DNA of 9,527 bases from an uncultured Collinsella sp. (GCA_900554255.1 USGN01000033.1:1-9527); one strand, 5' to 3'; counted from the stretch's first letter, positions 1-6,684 are shown. Numbers and translations: made by a program. Notes: generated by a model not told the origin, from the sequence alone.

Positions 1-98
1 ACGTCTACTGCCTCGCAGATCACTCAAAATTATTGGGGGAGGGGTTAATAACTATATCCTCTATATCAAAGGACATAAAGAGATGCCAATTTTGTTGA
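1..98 (+). CDS. C-terminal fragment of a probable DeoR-family transcriptional regulator (5' end outside window)
   Basis: An open frame enters from the left edge (first full codon at 3) and stops at TGA 96-98, giving 31 residues. It begins VYCLADHSK and continues with GLITISSIS. This resembles the end of the sugar-phosphate-sensing domain of DeoR-type repressors, where a 'LADxSK' stretch is followed about ten residues later by a hydrophobic 'pls.id' segment. Such regulators usually bind DNA through an N-terminal winged helix-turn-helix, which would lie outside the window. The final residues (KDIKRCQFC) do not look like the usual 'IDTIITD' ending, so the end may be variable or degenerate. The stretch is AT-rich compared with the rest of the window. 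A second frame (2-109) is also open but resembles nothing I recognise. The call rests on a short motif only. Confidence 0.45.
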   Translation, partial: VYCLADHSKLLGEGLITISSISKDIKRCQFC

Positions 99-162
99 CA
101 AGCGAATGACGATTAGCTGCGAGTCAGCTACCAGCGTAAATAATCGATAAAGAAATGTCGTA

Positions 163-176
163 ATTTGGTGCCAAAT
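163..176. promoter_or_regulatory. Short palindrome ATTTGG-TG-CCAAAT, possible operator
   Basis: Two 6-bp arms in perfect inverted repeat are separated by TG, in the AT-rich gap before the helix-turn-helix gene. A related string, TGCCAAT, occurs at 84-90. The site lies about 60 bp upstream of the possible -10 of the next gene, a distance compatible with an activator or repressor site. No regulator can be named from the sequence. Confidence 0.25.
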
Positions 177-212
177 GCCCAGATAACGCCGCGTCTATTT
201 TAATTAACTGCT

Positions 213-238
213 TTGAGCAAACAGTAAAATGCTACTAT
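213..238 (+). promoter_or_regulatory. Possible extended -10 promoter for the double-HTH gene
   Basis: TGCTACTAT at 230-238 fits an extended -10 (TGn followed by TACTAT, 4 of 6 to consensus). TTGAGC at 213-218 could be a -35, but the 14-bp spacing is short, so the extended element would have to carry the weight. Transcription would start near 245, leaving a leader of about 38 nt before the GTG start at 283. Predicted by eye only. Confidence 0.3.
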
Positions 239-282
239 CTAACTTGCACGTAAGAAAGCAGATTAACGGTTAAGGCTAAGAA

Positions 283-687
283 GTGGCAGGTATGTCGGAA
301 GCAACTAGGACTCGCACGCATGCGCCCGAGGTTAGGCAGCGCGCCGTCGAGATCCTCCAAGAGGGGGTCGGTCATCGCGCCCTCGCCGCGGAGCTTGGCA
401 TTCCCCAGGCCACGGCTCGTCAGTGGGCCCGCGCGTATGCCGTGGGCGGTGCCGACGCCGTTCTCAATGCCGGTTCGCATCATCACACCTACTCGTACGA
501 CGTAAAGCTCGCTGTGGTTAAGGACCGTCTGGAAAACGGCTTGACGGTTCGCGAGGCCATGATCAAGCACAAGATTCCCAGCGAGTCTTCGGTCAAGGCT
601 TGGTGCCGTCAGTACCGCGAGAGCGGTGAGGCCGCACTGGTCGATAAGCCGCGCGGTCGCAAGCCGCGCGTTAAAAAGGCGGAATAG
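283..687 (+). CDS. Stand-alone double helix-turn-helix protein, IS3-type OrfA-like
   Basis: A 134-residue basic protein with two tandem HTH-like units. The first is roughly residues 15-57 (RQRAVEIL, then ALAAELGIPQATARQWARAY). The second is roughly 72-115 (VREAMIKHKIPSESSVKAW). A basic tail follows (KPRGRKPRVKKAE). This is the layout of OrfA of IS3/IS150-type insertion sequences, where OrfA binds the element ends. The GTG start at 283 is preferred because AAGG (272-275) lies 7 nt upstream; the ATG at 292 is too far from it. No OrfB/DDE transposase follows: an intrinsic terminator starts 12 nt after the stop and the hydrogenase operon comes next. It is therefore either a remnant of an element or a domesticated DNA-binding protein. 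The gene is intact and much more GC-rich than its upstream region. The HTH call is firm; its job is unknown. Confidence 0.85.
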   Translation: MAGMSEATRTRTHAPEVRQRAVEILQEGVGHRALAAELGIPQATARQWARAYAVGGADAVLNAGSHHHTYSYDVKLAVVKDRLENGLTVREAMIKHKIPSESSVKAWCRQYRESGEAALVDKPRGRKPRVKKAE

Positions 688-699
688 CAAACGGGATGG

Positions 700-722
700 T
701 GCGCCCATAGGGGCGCATTTTT
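700..722 (+). terminator. Intrinsic terminator after the double-HTH gene
   Basis: A perfect 7-bp stem TGCGCCC / GGGCGCA with the tetraloop ATAG is followed directly by five T residues (718-722). It starts 12 nt after the TAG stop. It should separate the HTH gene from the hydrogenase operon, so the two are probably not co-transcribed. Confidence 0.85.
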
Positions 723-915
723 CTTGCCGCGCCAACTTTTTGGACCGGCGCGAGCCTGTCGGGACATCCTCCAAAGTGGCCAATAAACCGCGCGCAGTGG
801 CCCGCGCGCCTGTCGCTGCGATAGGGGAGCGTCGCCCCACTGCTCCAAAGCGGACGTGCCCTTACCCCGTACGCCTAAAACTCCCCAGTTGACCGAAAAC
901 CTGCCGCCGCTGCTC
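723..915. other. Gene-free stretch between terminator and hydrogenase promoter region
   Basis: I see no credible gene here on either strand: the open frames are shadows without ribosome sites or recognisable protein sequence. The only structure seen is a 6-bp GCGCGC / GCGCGC hairpin (790-795 with 804-809, loop AGTGGCCC) without a T-run. TTGACC at 889-894 looks like a -35, but no -10 lies at a suitable distance. Confidence 0.5.
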
Positions 916-944
916 CTCAATTGAGCTATAACGTTAAACAATTG
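916..944 (+). promoter_or_regulatory. Putative promoter/operator region of the ech operon
   Basis: TATAAC at 927-932 matches the -10 consensus at five of six positions, but nothing resembling a -35 lies 16-18 bp upstream. It is flanked by the perfect palindrome CTCAATTGAG (916-925) and a second CAATTG (939-944). The two CAATTG cores are exactly 21 bp apart, two helical turns, so a dimeric regulator could bind both on the same DNA face. Transcription from this -10 would start near 939, about 34 nt before the ATG. The identity of the regulator is unknown. Confidence 0.35.
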
Positions 945-972
945 CAGCGTTTTTGCATGGGGGAGTGATGGT

Positions 973-3855
973 ATGACGCTACTGTATTTCCTTACCCTGT
1001 TTCCGCTGGTACCGGCGCTGAGCATGCTGCTCGCGCGCGGTGACCGCGCCCGCGATGCGGTGGGGCTCATAGGTTCCGGCATTATTATGGCGGTGACGGT
1101 TGTAGTCGCCGTCATGTTTTTTGGCACGGGTCCGCAGAGCTTTGAGGTTGCCCCCGGTACCTCGCATGTGCTCTCGATCATCAGCTCCGTCATCGACGTC
1201 ATCCTGTGCGCCGTCATCCTATACAACGCGTACAAATATAGGAACGCGCTCACCACGGTGCTCGGCATAGTCCAACTGGTGGGCTCGCTCGCCTTTGCAG
1301 CCATGACGCTGCCCGCGACCGAAGCCGTCACCGCAACCCCGCTCTACCTGGACTACATGAGTGTGATCATGGTGCTCGCCGTTGGCATTGTCGGCAGCCT
1401 TATCTGCGTGTATGCCCTGGGCTACATGAAGGACTTCCAGGCCCATGACGAGCACGAGGCCGCGCTGCGCGGGCAGACCGCGCCCGACCGTCGCCCGCAG
1501 TTCCTGGCGCTCATGTTCCTGTTCCTCTCGGCCATGTTCGTCATCGTGACGAGCGACAACCTTGAGTGGCTGTTCTGCGGCTGGGAAATCACCACCGTGT
1601 GCTCGTTCCTCATGATTGGCTACACGCGCACGCCCGAGGCCATCAAAAACGCCTTCACCCAGATCATCCTCAACATGCTGGGCGGCATCGCGTTTTTGGC
1701 GGGCCTTATGTTTCTGCACGTCAACGGCATGCCGCTGACCATCTCGGGCATGATCGAGCTTTCCGGCGCCGGTACCGCGCAGTCTGCACTGCTGGTGATG
1801 CCGGTCGTCCTGCTATCGCTCGCCGCCCTTACCAAGGCCGCACAGATGCCGTTCCACACTTGGCTGCTGGGCGCCATGGTTGCCCCCACGCCCACGAGCG
1901 CCCTGCTGCACTCGTCAACCATGGTCAAAGCCGGCGTGTTCCTGATGGTCAAGCTGAGCCCGCTCTATGCCATCTATCCCGTGACCGGCTTTATGGTCAC
2001 GAGTGTGGGTGCCATCACGTTTTTGCTCGCTGCCCTCATGGCCATCTCGCAGAGCAACGCCAAGCGTGTGCTCGCGTACTCCACCATTTCCAACTTGGGC
2101 CTCATCAGTGCCTGCTTGGGTGTCGGCGCGCCCGAGGCCGTATGGGCGGCCATCTTCCTAATCCTGTTCCACACGGTGGCCAAGTCGCTGCTGTTCCTGT
2201 GCGTGGGCACGGCCGAGCATCATATCGGCAGCCGCAATATCGAGGACATGGACGGTATGTTCAGCCGCATGCCGCACCTGACGCGCCTGATGATGCTGGG
2301 CATCATGGGCATGTTTGTGGCGCCGTTTGGCATGCTCGTGTCCAAGTGGGGCGCTCTGGTGGCGTTCGCGCAGACCGGCAACGTGCTCATGATCATGGTG
2401 CTTGCCTTTGGCTCGGCCGCGACGTTCTTCTTCTGGGGCAAGTGGCTTGCCAAGCTTTCGGGTGTCGACCCCACGGCTCAAAACGTTGAGGTCAATGTCC
2501 ATAAGACCGAATGGATGGCCCTCAACACCATCGCCGCGCTGCTGATTCTGTGCTGCGTGGCTTTCCCGGTTATCTCGAGCGGTCTGGTGTCGCCTTACTT
2601 GGCCATGGTGTTTGGCCGCGTGCCGTACGTTATTGGCAAGGACGCCATGTACCTGATGGTGGTTATCGTGGCGTTTATCGCCGTGGTGCTGCTGACTTCA
2701 TTCCGAGTGAGCAACAAACCGCATGTAAACGTATATCTTTCGGGCGTGGGAACCGACAAATATCGCCATTTCCGCGGCTCGATGGGGCACGAGTTGAAGG
2801 CCGAAAAGCGCAATTGGTACTCGGAGGACGCCCTTGGCGAGAAGCGTATTGGCCCCGCGGGTAGCGTCGTGTGCTGCAGCATCATCTTGTTTGCGCTGCT
2901 GTGTTGCGCGTGGATTGGGCCCGAGAGACTTGCCATGAGCGCGCCCTCGGTGCTGCGCGGCAAGTATTTCGAGGGTTCGGGCGTCGTGGGCATTTTTATT
3001 GGCACCGTGGCGTTTGCCTTGCTGGCGCCGTTTGTGGGTGGCCTGATCGACGGCGTTGACCGTAAGCTTTCGGCCCGCATGCAGGGCCGCGTGGGCCCGC
3101 GCCTGCTGCAGCCCTTCTACGACGTTGCCAAGCTCCTGCGCAAAGCCCCTGCCAGCGTAAACACCATGGACGATACCTACATGGCGTGCGCGCTCATCTT
3201 TACCGTGGTGGGCGGCGGCATCTTTGTGTCGGGTTCCAACACGCTGTTGTGCGCTTTTATGGTGACCCTCGCTGCGATCTTTGTGGTGTTGGCGTCCGCC
3301 TCGACGCAAAGCCCGTTTGCCCAGGTCGGCGCCGACCGTGAGCTGCTGCAGGTCATGAGTTACGAGCCCGCCGTTCTGCTGATGAGCGTGGGCCTGTACC
3401 TTGCCACCGACAGCTTCGATTCCATCGCCGTGACGGGGCAGTCGGCCCCCATCATCGTGTACAGCGCGCCCATTTTCCTCGCGCTGCTCGCGGTGCTTAC
3501 CATCAAGCTGCGCAAGTCGCCGTTTGACCTTTCGTACTCGCATCACGCGCATCAGGAGATTGTCCAGGGCGTCGCCACCGAGATGAGCGGCGGCACGCTG
3601 GCCAAGATGACCCTTATGCACTGGTGCGAGACCGTGCTGTTTTTGATGTGGGTGGGCATGTTCTTTGTTTGGGACAACCCGGTGAGCTGGGTCGTTGCCC
3701 TGGTCGTGATGGCCGCAACGTATTTTGTTGAGGTGCTGATCGACAACACCTTCGCCCGTAGCACCTGGCGCAGCTGCTTTAGGCTCGGCTGGGGCGTGGC
3801 GCTGGTGTTTGGCCTGCTCAACCTTATGCCCATCCTCGTCGACGTATTTATTTAG
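973..3855 (+). CDS. echAB: Ech-type hydrogenase membrane arm: fused EchA (NuoL-like) and EchB (NuoH-like) subunits
   Basis: A 960-residue polytopic membrane protein joining two subunits that are normally separate. Residues 1-~650 are a NuoL/Mrp-antiporter domain. They carry the conserved Glu205 (GWEITT), Lys288 (LTKAAQMPFHTWL), His313/Lys319 (LLHSSTMVKAG) and Lys404 (FHTVAKSLL), residues that move ions in complex I homologues. The tail of this half (LSGVGTDKYRHFRGSMG at 589-605, a last membrane helix at ~631-648) is the usual EchA/HyfB ending, so the half looks complete. After a short linker, residues ~669-960 are a NuoH/EchB domain: DGVDRKLSARMQGRVGPR (693-710), QPFYDVAKLL, ELLQVMSYEP (790-799) and KSPFDLSYSHHAHQE (848-862). 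The combined length equals EchA plus EchB. The ATG is supported by GGGGGAG ending 7 nt upstream. No stop, frameshift or internal ribosome site is apparent at the junction (~2920-2980). It is the first gene of the operon and anchors the complex in the membrane for proton or sodium export. Confidence 0.95.
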   Translation: MTLLYFLTLFPLVPALSMLLARGDRARDAVGLIGSGIIMAVTVVVAVMFFGTGPQSFEVAPGTSHVLSIISSVIDVILCAVILYNAYKYRNALTTVLGIVQLVGSLAFAAMTLPATEAVTATPLYLDYMSVIMVLAVGIVGSLICVYALGYMKDFQAHDEHEAALRGQTAPDRRPQFLALMFLFLSAMFVIVTSDNLEWLFCGWEITTVCSFLMIGYTRTPEAIKNAFTQIILNMLGGIAFLAGLMFLHVNGMPLTISGMIELSGAGTAQSALLVMPVVLLSLAALTKAAQMPFHTWLLGAMVAPTPTSALLHSSTMVKAGVFLMVKLSPLYAIYPVTGFMVTSVGAITFLLAALMAISQSNAKRVLAYSTISNLGLISACLGVGAPEAVWAAIFLILFHTVAKSLLFLCVGTAEHHIGSRNIEDMDGMFSRMPHLTRLMMLGIMGMFVAPFGMLVSKWGALVAFAQTGNVLMIMVLAFGSAATFFFWGKWLAKLSGVDPTAQNVEVNVHKTEWMALNTIAALLILCCVAFPVISSGLVSPYLAMVFGRVPYVIGKDAMYLMVVIVAFIAVVLLTSFRVSNKPHVNVYLSGVGTDKYRHFRGSMGHELKAEKRNWYSEDALGEKRIGPAGSVVCCSIILFALLCCAWIGPERLAMSAPSVLRGKYFEGSGVVGIFIGTVAFALLAPFVGGLIDGVDRKLSARMQGRVGPRLLQPFYDVAKLLRKAPASVNTMDDTYMACALIFTVVGGGIFVSGSNTLLCAFMVTLAAIFVVLASASTQSPFAQVGADRELLQVMSYEPAVLLMSVGLYLATDSFDSIAVTGQSAPIIVYSAPIFLALLAVLTIKLRKSPFDLSYSHHAHQEIVQGVATEMSGGTLAKMTLMHWCETVLFLMWVGMFFVWDNPVSWVVALVVMAATYFVEVLIDNTFARSTWRSCFRLGWGVALVFGLLNLMPILVDVFI

Positions 3856-3867
3856 GAGGCGGCATCC

Positions 3868-4449
3868 ATGGATCATAAAATGTCGCGCTCGCCGTGGGTT
3901 ATTCATTACGACGGCTCGAGCTGCAACGGATGCGATATCGAGGTGCTGGCCTCGCTCACGCCGCTGTTCGATGCGGAGCGCTTTGGCGTGGTCAACACCG
4001 GCAACCCCAAGCATGCGGACATCTTTTTGGTGACGGGGTCGGTCAATGCCCAGAACCTGCCCGTCGTGCGCCAGATCTACAACCAGATGCTCGAGCCCAA
4101 GTGCGTGGTGGCGTGCGGCATTTGCGCGTGTTCGGGCGGCGTATTCCGCGATGCCTATAACGTGATCGGCGGCGTGGACCGCGCGATTCCCGTGGACGTG
4201 TATGCGCCCGGGTGCGCCATTCGTCCCGAGACCGTGATCGATGCCATCGTGGAGGCGTGCGGCATCCTTGATCAGAAGGAGGCCGTGATGCGCGCCGGCG
4301 GTGACCCGCTTACCGTGGGCGGCGCTGCTACCTGGGATGGCGGCGTCGAGTTGGGCGAGGACGGGTTCGTGGCTGCAGCTGGGGCCGGGGCCGGTGTCGA
4401 CGCAGGCGCGGCTGACGGCGCGCCCGCCGCTGCAAAGGAGGCCGAGTAA
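3868..4449 (+). CDS. echC: Ech-type [NiFe]-hydrogenase small subunit (NuoB-like)
   Basis: A 193-residue protein whose first ~145 residues are the NuoB-like electron-transfer subunit holding the proximal 4Fe-4S cluster next to the NiFe site. Cluster cysteines lie in SSCNGCDIE (Cys19, Cys22), in VACGICACSGG (Cys83, Cys86 and Cys88, of which one is expected to be the ligand) and in YAPGCAIRPE (Cys116). It lacks the long C-terminal part of classical hydrogenase small subunits, as expected for group 4. Residues ~166-193 are an Ala/Gly-rich low-complexity tail (13 of 28 Ala), unlike the compact end of known EchC. The ATG is preceded by AGGAGG (3854-3859), which overlaps the stop of the upstream gene and lies 8 nt away. 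The TAA stop overlaps the next ATG by one base, pointing to coupled translation. Confidence 0.93.
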   Translation: MDHKMSRSPWVIHYDGSSCNGCDIEVLASLTPLFDAERFGVVNTGNPKHADIFLVTGSVNAQNLPVVRQIYNQMLEPKCVVACGICACSGGVFRDAYNVIGGVDRAIPVDVYAPGCAIRPETVIDAIVEACGILDQKEAVMRAGGDPLTVGGAATWDGGVELGEDGFVAAAGAGAGVDAGAADGAPAAAKEAE

Positions 4450-5168
4450 TGCAAAAGGCAATCTACACCACCGTCGGGATCGATGAACTGTTGCCGCGTG
4501 TGCAGGCGCTCAAAGGTACCGGCGCGCGCTTTGTGCAGATGCATGCCGAGCGCTGTGTGGACGACGGATCGTATCGCTTGGTCTATACGTTTATCGACGT
4601 TCGTGCTGCTCAGGAGCATATTGCGCAGGACGGCAGCTATGCGATCGAGAACCTGGTGGTTGAGGGCATCGACCAGTACCAGGAGATTCCGTCCATCAGC
4701 TCGTACTATCCGGCGGTATTCCCGTTTGAAAACGAGGCGCACGACCTGTTTGGTCTTGCCATCACCGATATGCAGATTGACTTTAAGGGCTTTTTCTACC
4801 AGGTCTCGACTGCCGAACCCATGAGCGTTATCACGCCCGAGGTGAAGGCCGCGCGCGAGAAAGCCATGAAGGTGCGTGCCGCCGCCGAGGCCAAGGCGCG
4901 CAAGGCCGCTGCCGAGAAGTCCGCCGCGGCTGCGGCTGCTGCAGGGGAGAGCGCTGCGAGTGCCGGCGATGCTTCGGCTGCGGCGAGCGCCCAGTCCGCT
5001 GCGGCTGCCGGCTCCGATGCTCAGCACGATGAAACTGCTGCGAAGGCCGCGCTCAAGGCTGCCGAGATGGAGGCAAAGCTCGCCGCCATGGATCCCGAGA
5101 AAGCGGCCAAGGTCCGCGCGGCGCTTGCCGCCAAGGTCGCCCGCGACAAGCAGAAAAAGGAGGCGTAA
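4449..5168 (+). CDS. echD: Ech-type hydrogenase NuoC-like subunit with long Ala/Lys-rich tail
   Basis: A 239-residue protein. Residues 1-~128 are a NuoC/30-kDa-subunit-like domain, ending in the conserved block FPFENEAHDLFGL (91-103). This subunit joins the catalytic and small subunits in the peripheral arm and has no cofactors of its own. From about residue 129 to the end is a charged, alanine-rich tail: about 48 Ala in 109 residues, with Lys, Arg and Glu, predicted to be helical. Within it is a more polar Ala/Ser/Gly/Asp stretch (~160-195), followed by a regular region with EMEAKLAAMDPEKAAKVRA. EchD proteins are usually about the size of the core alone, so the tail is an add-on. It stays in frame and ends just before echE. 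The start overlaps the echC stop by one base, with AAAGGAGG ending 7 nt upstream. The core call is firm; the role of the tail is unknown. Confidence 0.92.
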   Translation: MQKAIYTTVGIDELLPRVQALKGTGARFVQMHAERCVDDGSYRLVYTFIDVRAAQEHIAQDGSYAIENLVVEGIDQYQEIPSISSYYPAVFPFENEAHDLFGLAITDMQIDFKGFFYQVSTAEPMSVITPEVKAAREKAMKVRAAAEAKARKAAAEKSAAAAAAAGESAASAGDASAAASAQSAAAAGSDAQHDETAAKAALKAAEMEAKLAAMDPEKAAKVRAALAAKVARDKQKKEA

Positions 5169-5173
5169 GGTCC

Positions 5174-6262
5174 ATGGCACATCGCTCCGTTATTCCGTTT
5201 GGCCCGCAGCACCCGGTGCTGCCCGAGCCGCTGCATCTGGACCTGGTGATCGAGGATGACCGCGTCATCGAGGCAATTCCTCAGATCGGCTTTGTGCACC
5301 GCGGGCTCGAGAAGCTCACCGAAAAGCGCGACATGCATCAGTTTGGCTACATCGCCGAGCGCATCTGCGGCATCTGCGCCGTGGGCCACAGCTGCGGCTA
5401 TGCCAGCGCCTGCGAGCGCATGCTCGGCATCGAGGTGCCTGGTCGCGTGCAGTATATCCGCACCATTTTGCACGAGCTTTCGCGCATTCACTCGCACCTG
5501 TTGTGGCTGGGCCTGCTCGCCGATGCCTTTGGCTTCGAGGCGCTGTTCTATCGTTCGTGGACCCTGCGCGAGCAGATACTCAAGATTTTTGAGAGCACTT
5601 GCGGCGGGCGCGTGATTCTGTCGATTAACGAGATCGGCGGCCTTAAGCACGATATCGAGGACTCCGAGCTGGCCGGAATTGTCCAGACGCTCGATGCCAT
5701 GCGTCCCGACTACGAGGCCCTGGTGCATACGTTTTTGGACGACGACAGCTGCGGCGAGCGCCTGCATGGCGTGGGCGTGATCAGCAAGAAGGACGCGCTG
5801 GAGCTTTCGATGGTCGGCCCGTTCGGTCGCGCCTCGGGTGTGGATTACGACGTGCGCGTGTTTGGCGACGGCGCCTATGCGGATCTGGTCGCGTTTGAGC
5901 CTATCGTTGCCACCGACGGCGACTGCTATGCCCGCTGCCAGGTGCGTTGCGCCGAGGTCACGCAGGCCATGGACATTATCAAGGAGCTTGTCGGCAAGAT
6001 TCCGCACGACGGCATCGGCGGGCGTACCAAGCTCACACCGGCCGACGGCGCACGCGGCGAGGTTGTGATTGAGCAGCCGCGCGGCGAGGCGTATTACTAT
6101 GTGCGCGGTAACGGCACCAAGAACCTGGACCGCTTCCGCGTGCGCACGCCGACGTCGCAGAACCTGGCGGGTCTGACGCATGCGCTGCAGGGCGTGCTCC
6201 TTGCCAACGTGCCCATGATTATCCTGACCATCGACCCCTGCATTAGCTGCACGGAAAGGTAG
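5174..6262 (+). CDS. echE: Ech-type [NiFe]-hydrogenase large (catalytic) subunit, NuoD-like
   Basis: A 362-residue catalytic subunit that binds the Ni-Fe(CN)2CO centre and interconverts H2 with protons and electrons. The N-terminal metal motif RICGICAVGH supplies Cys65 and Cys68; the C-terminal motif DPCISC supplies Cys356 and Cys359. All four metal ligands are present, which separates it from respiratory complex I NuoD, where they are lost. FVHRGLEKLTEKR (40-52) is the usual group 4 block ahead of the first motif. The protein ends only three residues after the last cysteine (DPCISCTER), so there is no C-terminal extension for a maturation protease to remove; I recall the same for EchE of Methanosarcina barkeri. 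The ATG lies 5 nt after the echD stop, with AAGGAGG (5157-5163) 10 nt upstream. The closeness of all five genes supports one transcript. Confidence 0.96.
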   Translation: MAHRSVIPFGPQHPVLPEPLHLDLVIEDDRVIEAIPQIGFVHRGLEKLTEKRDMHQFGYIAERICGICAVGHSCGYASACERMLGIEVPGRVQYIRTILHELSRIHSHLLWLGLLADAFGFEALFYRSWTLREQILKIFESTCGGRVILSINEIGGLKHDIEDSELAGIVQTLDAMRPDYEALVHTFLDDDSCGERLHGVGVISKKDALELSMVGPFGRASGVDYDVRVFGDGAYADLVAFEPIVATDGDCYARCQVRCAEVTQAMDIIKELVGKIPHDGIGGRTKLTPADGARGEVVIEQPRGEAYYYVRGNGTKNLDRFRVRTPTSQNLAGLTHALQGVLLANVPMIILTIDPCISCTER

Positions 6263-6269
6263 GCGCGGC

Positions 6270-6611
6270 ATGAGTTTGCTGACATTTGCCAAGACGGCCT
6301 TGGGCTCTATGGTCAAGCAGCCGGTAACGGTGTGCTATCCGCAGGAGAAGCTCGCGGCACCCGAGCGCTTGCGCGGGCATATCGTCAACGACATGGATGT
6401 ATGCATCTGCTGCGGCATGTGCGCGCGTCGCTGCCCGGCGGGCGCGCTCGCGGTCGATCGCAAGGGCGGAACGTGGTCGATCGACCCGTATGCCTGCGTG
6501 GTGTGCGGCGAGTGCATCGAAAGCTGCCCCAAGCGTTGCCTGACTATGGACACCGCCCGTACTCCAGTTGCGGCGGATAAGACTCCCACAGTAGAAACCA
6601 AGCCGGAATAG
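6270..6611 (+). CDS. echF: Ech-type hydrogenase ferredoxin-like subunit with two 4Fe-4S clusters (NuoI-like)
   Basis: A 113-residue iron-sulfur protein with two Cx2Cx2CxxxCP motifs. Cluster 1 uses Cys45, Cys48, Cys51 and Cys55 (CICCGMCARRCP). Cluster 2 uses Cys76, Cys79, Cys82 and Cys86 (CVVCGECIESCP). It passes electrons from a soluble ferredoxin towards the EchC cluster. The spacing of about 20 residues between motifs matches the NuoI/EchF family rather than small free ferredoxins, and the N-terminal ~40 residues dock it to the complex. The last ~20 residues (TPVAADKTPTVETKPE) are a polar, probably disordered tail. The start is 7 nt after the echE stop, with a modest GGTAGG (6258-6263) ribosome site. 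It is the last gene of the operon; a strong hairpin begins about 20 nt downstream. Confidence 0.95.
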   Translation: MSLLTFAKTALGSMVKQPVTVCYPQEKLAAPERLRGHIVNDMDVCICCGMCARRCPAGALAVDRKGGTWSIDPYACVVCGECIESCPKRCLTMDTARTPVAADKTPTVETKPE

Positions 6612-6632
6612 CGCTGGAATAGAGCTGGAATA

Positions 6633-6665
6633 GGGCCGGTGGGGCAAAAAATGCCCCATCGGCCC
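6633..6665 (+). terminator. Strong hairpin after echF, terminator-like but without a T-run
   Basis: A 14-bp stem (6633-6646 with 6652-6665, one G-T wobble) closes a five-A loop. The stop of echF is 21 nt upstream. No T tract follows, so it is not a textbook intrinsic terminator. It could stop RNA polymerase with a factor, or protect the 3' end of the ech mRNA. A second hairpin, CCGCGC / GCGCGG (6665-6670 with 6677-6682), follows directly. Confidence 0.5.
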
Positions 6666-6684
6666 CGCGCTTAAACGCGCGGTT

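Noticed and set aside
95..123. TTGACA at 95-100 as a promoter for the double-HTH gene
   Set aside because: A perfect -35 match, but the position 17 bp downstream (TGCGAG) bears no resemblance to a -10, and it overlaps the stop of the upstream frame.
1566..2489. 307-codon plus-strand open frame inside echAB
   Set aside because: Out-of-frame reading of a clear transmembrane antiporter domain; its composition (His, Arg, Gly) is typical of a shadow.
2698..4461. 587-codon open frame on the minus strand
   Set aside because: It lies opposite echAB and echC, is rich in His, Arg, Gln and Ala, and has no recognisable domain. It is a shadow caused by strong GC bias at third codon positions.
4272..5180. 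302-codon open frame on the minus strand opposite echD
   Set aside because: Low-complexity shadow of the Ala-rich tail of echD.
5021..6316. 431-codon open frame on the minus strand opposite echE
   Set aside because: The opposite frame is an intact hydrogenase large subunit with all metal-binding cysteines; the minus reading has no family features or ribosome site.
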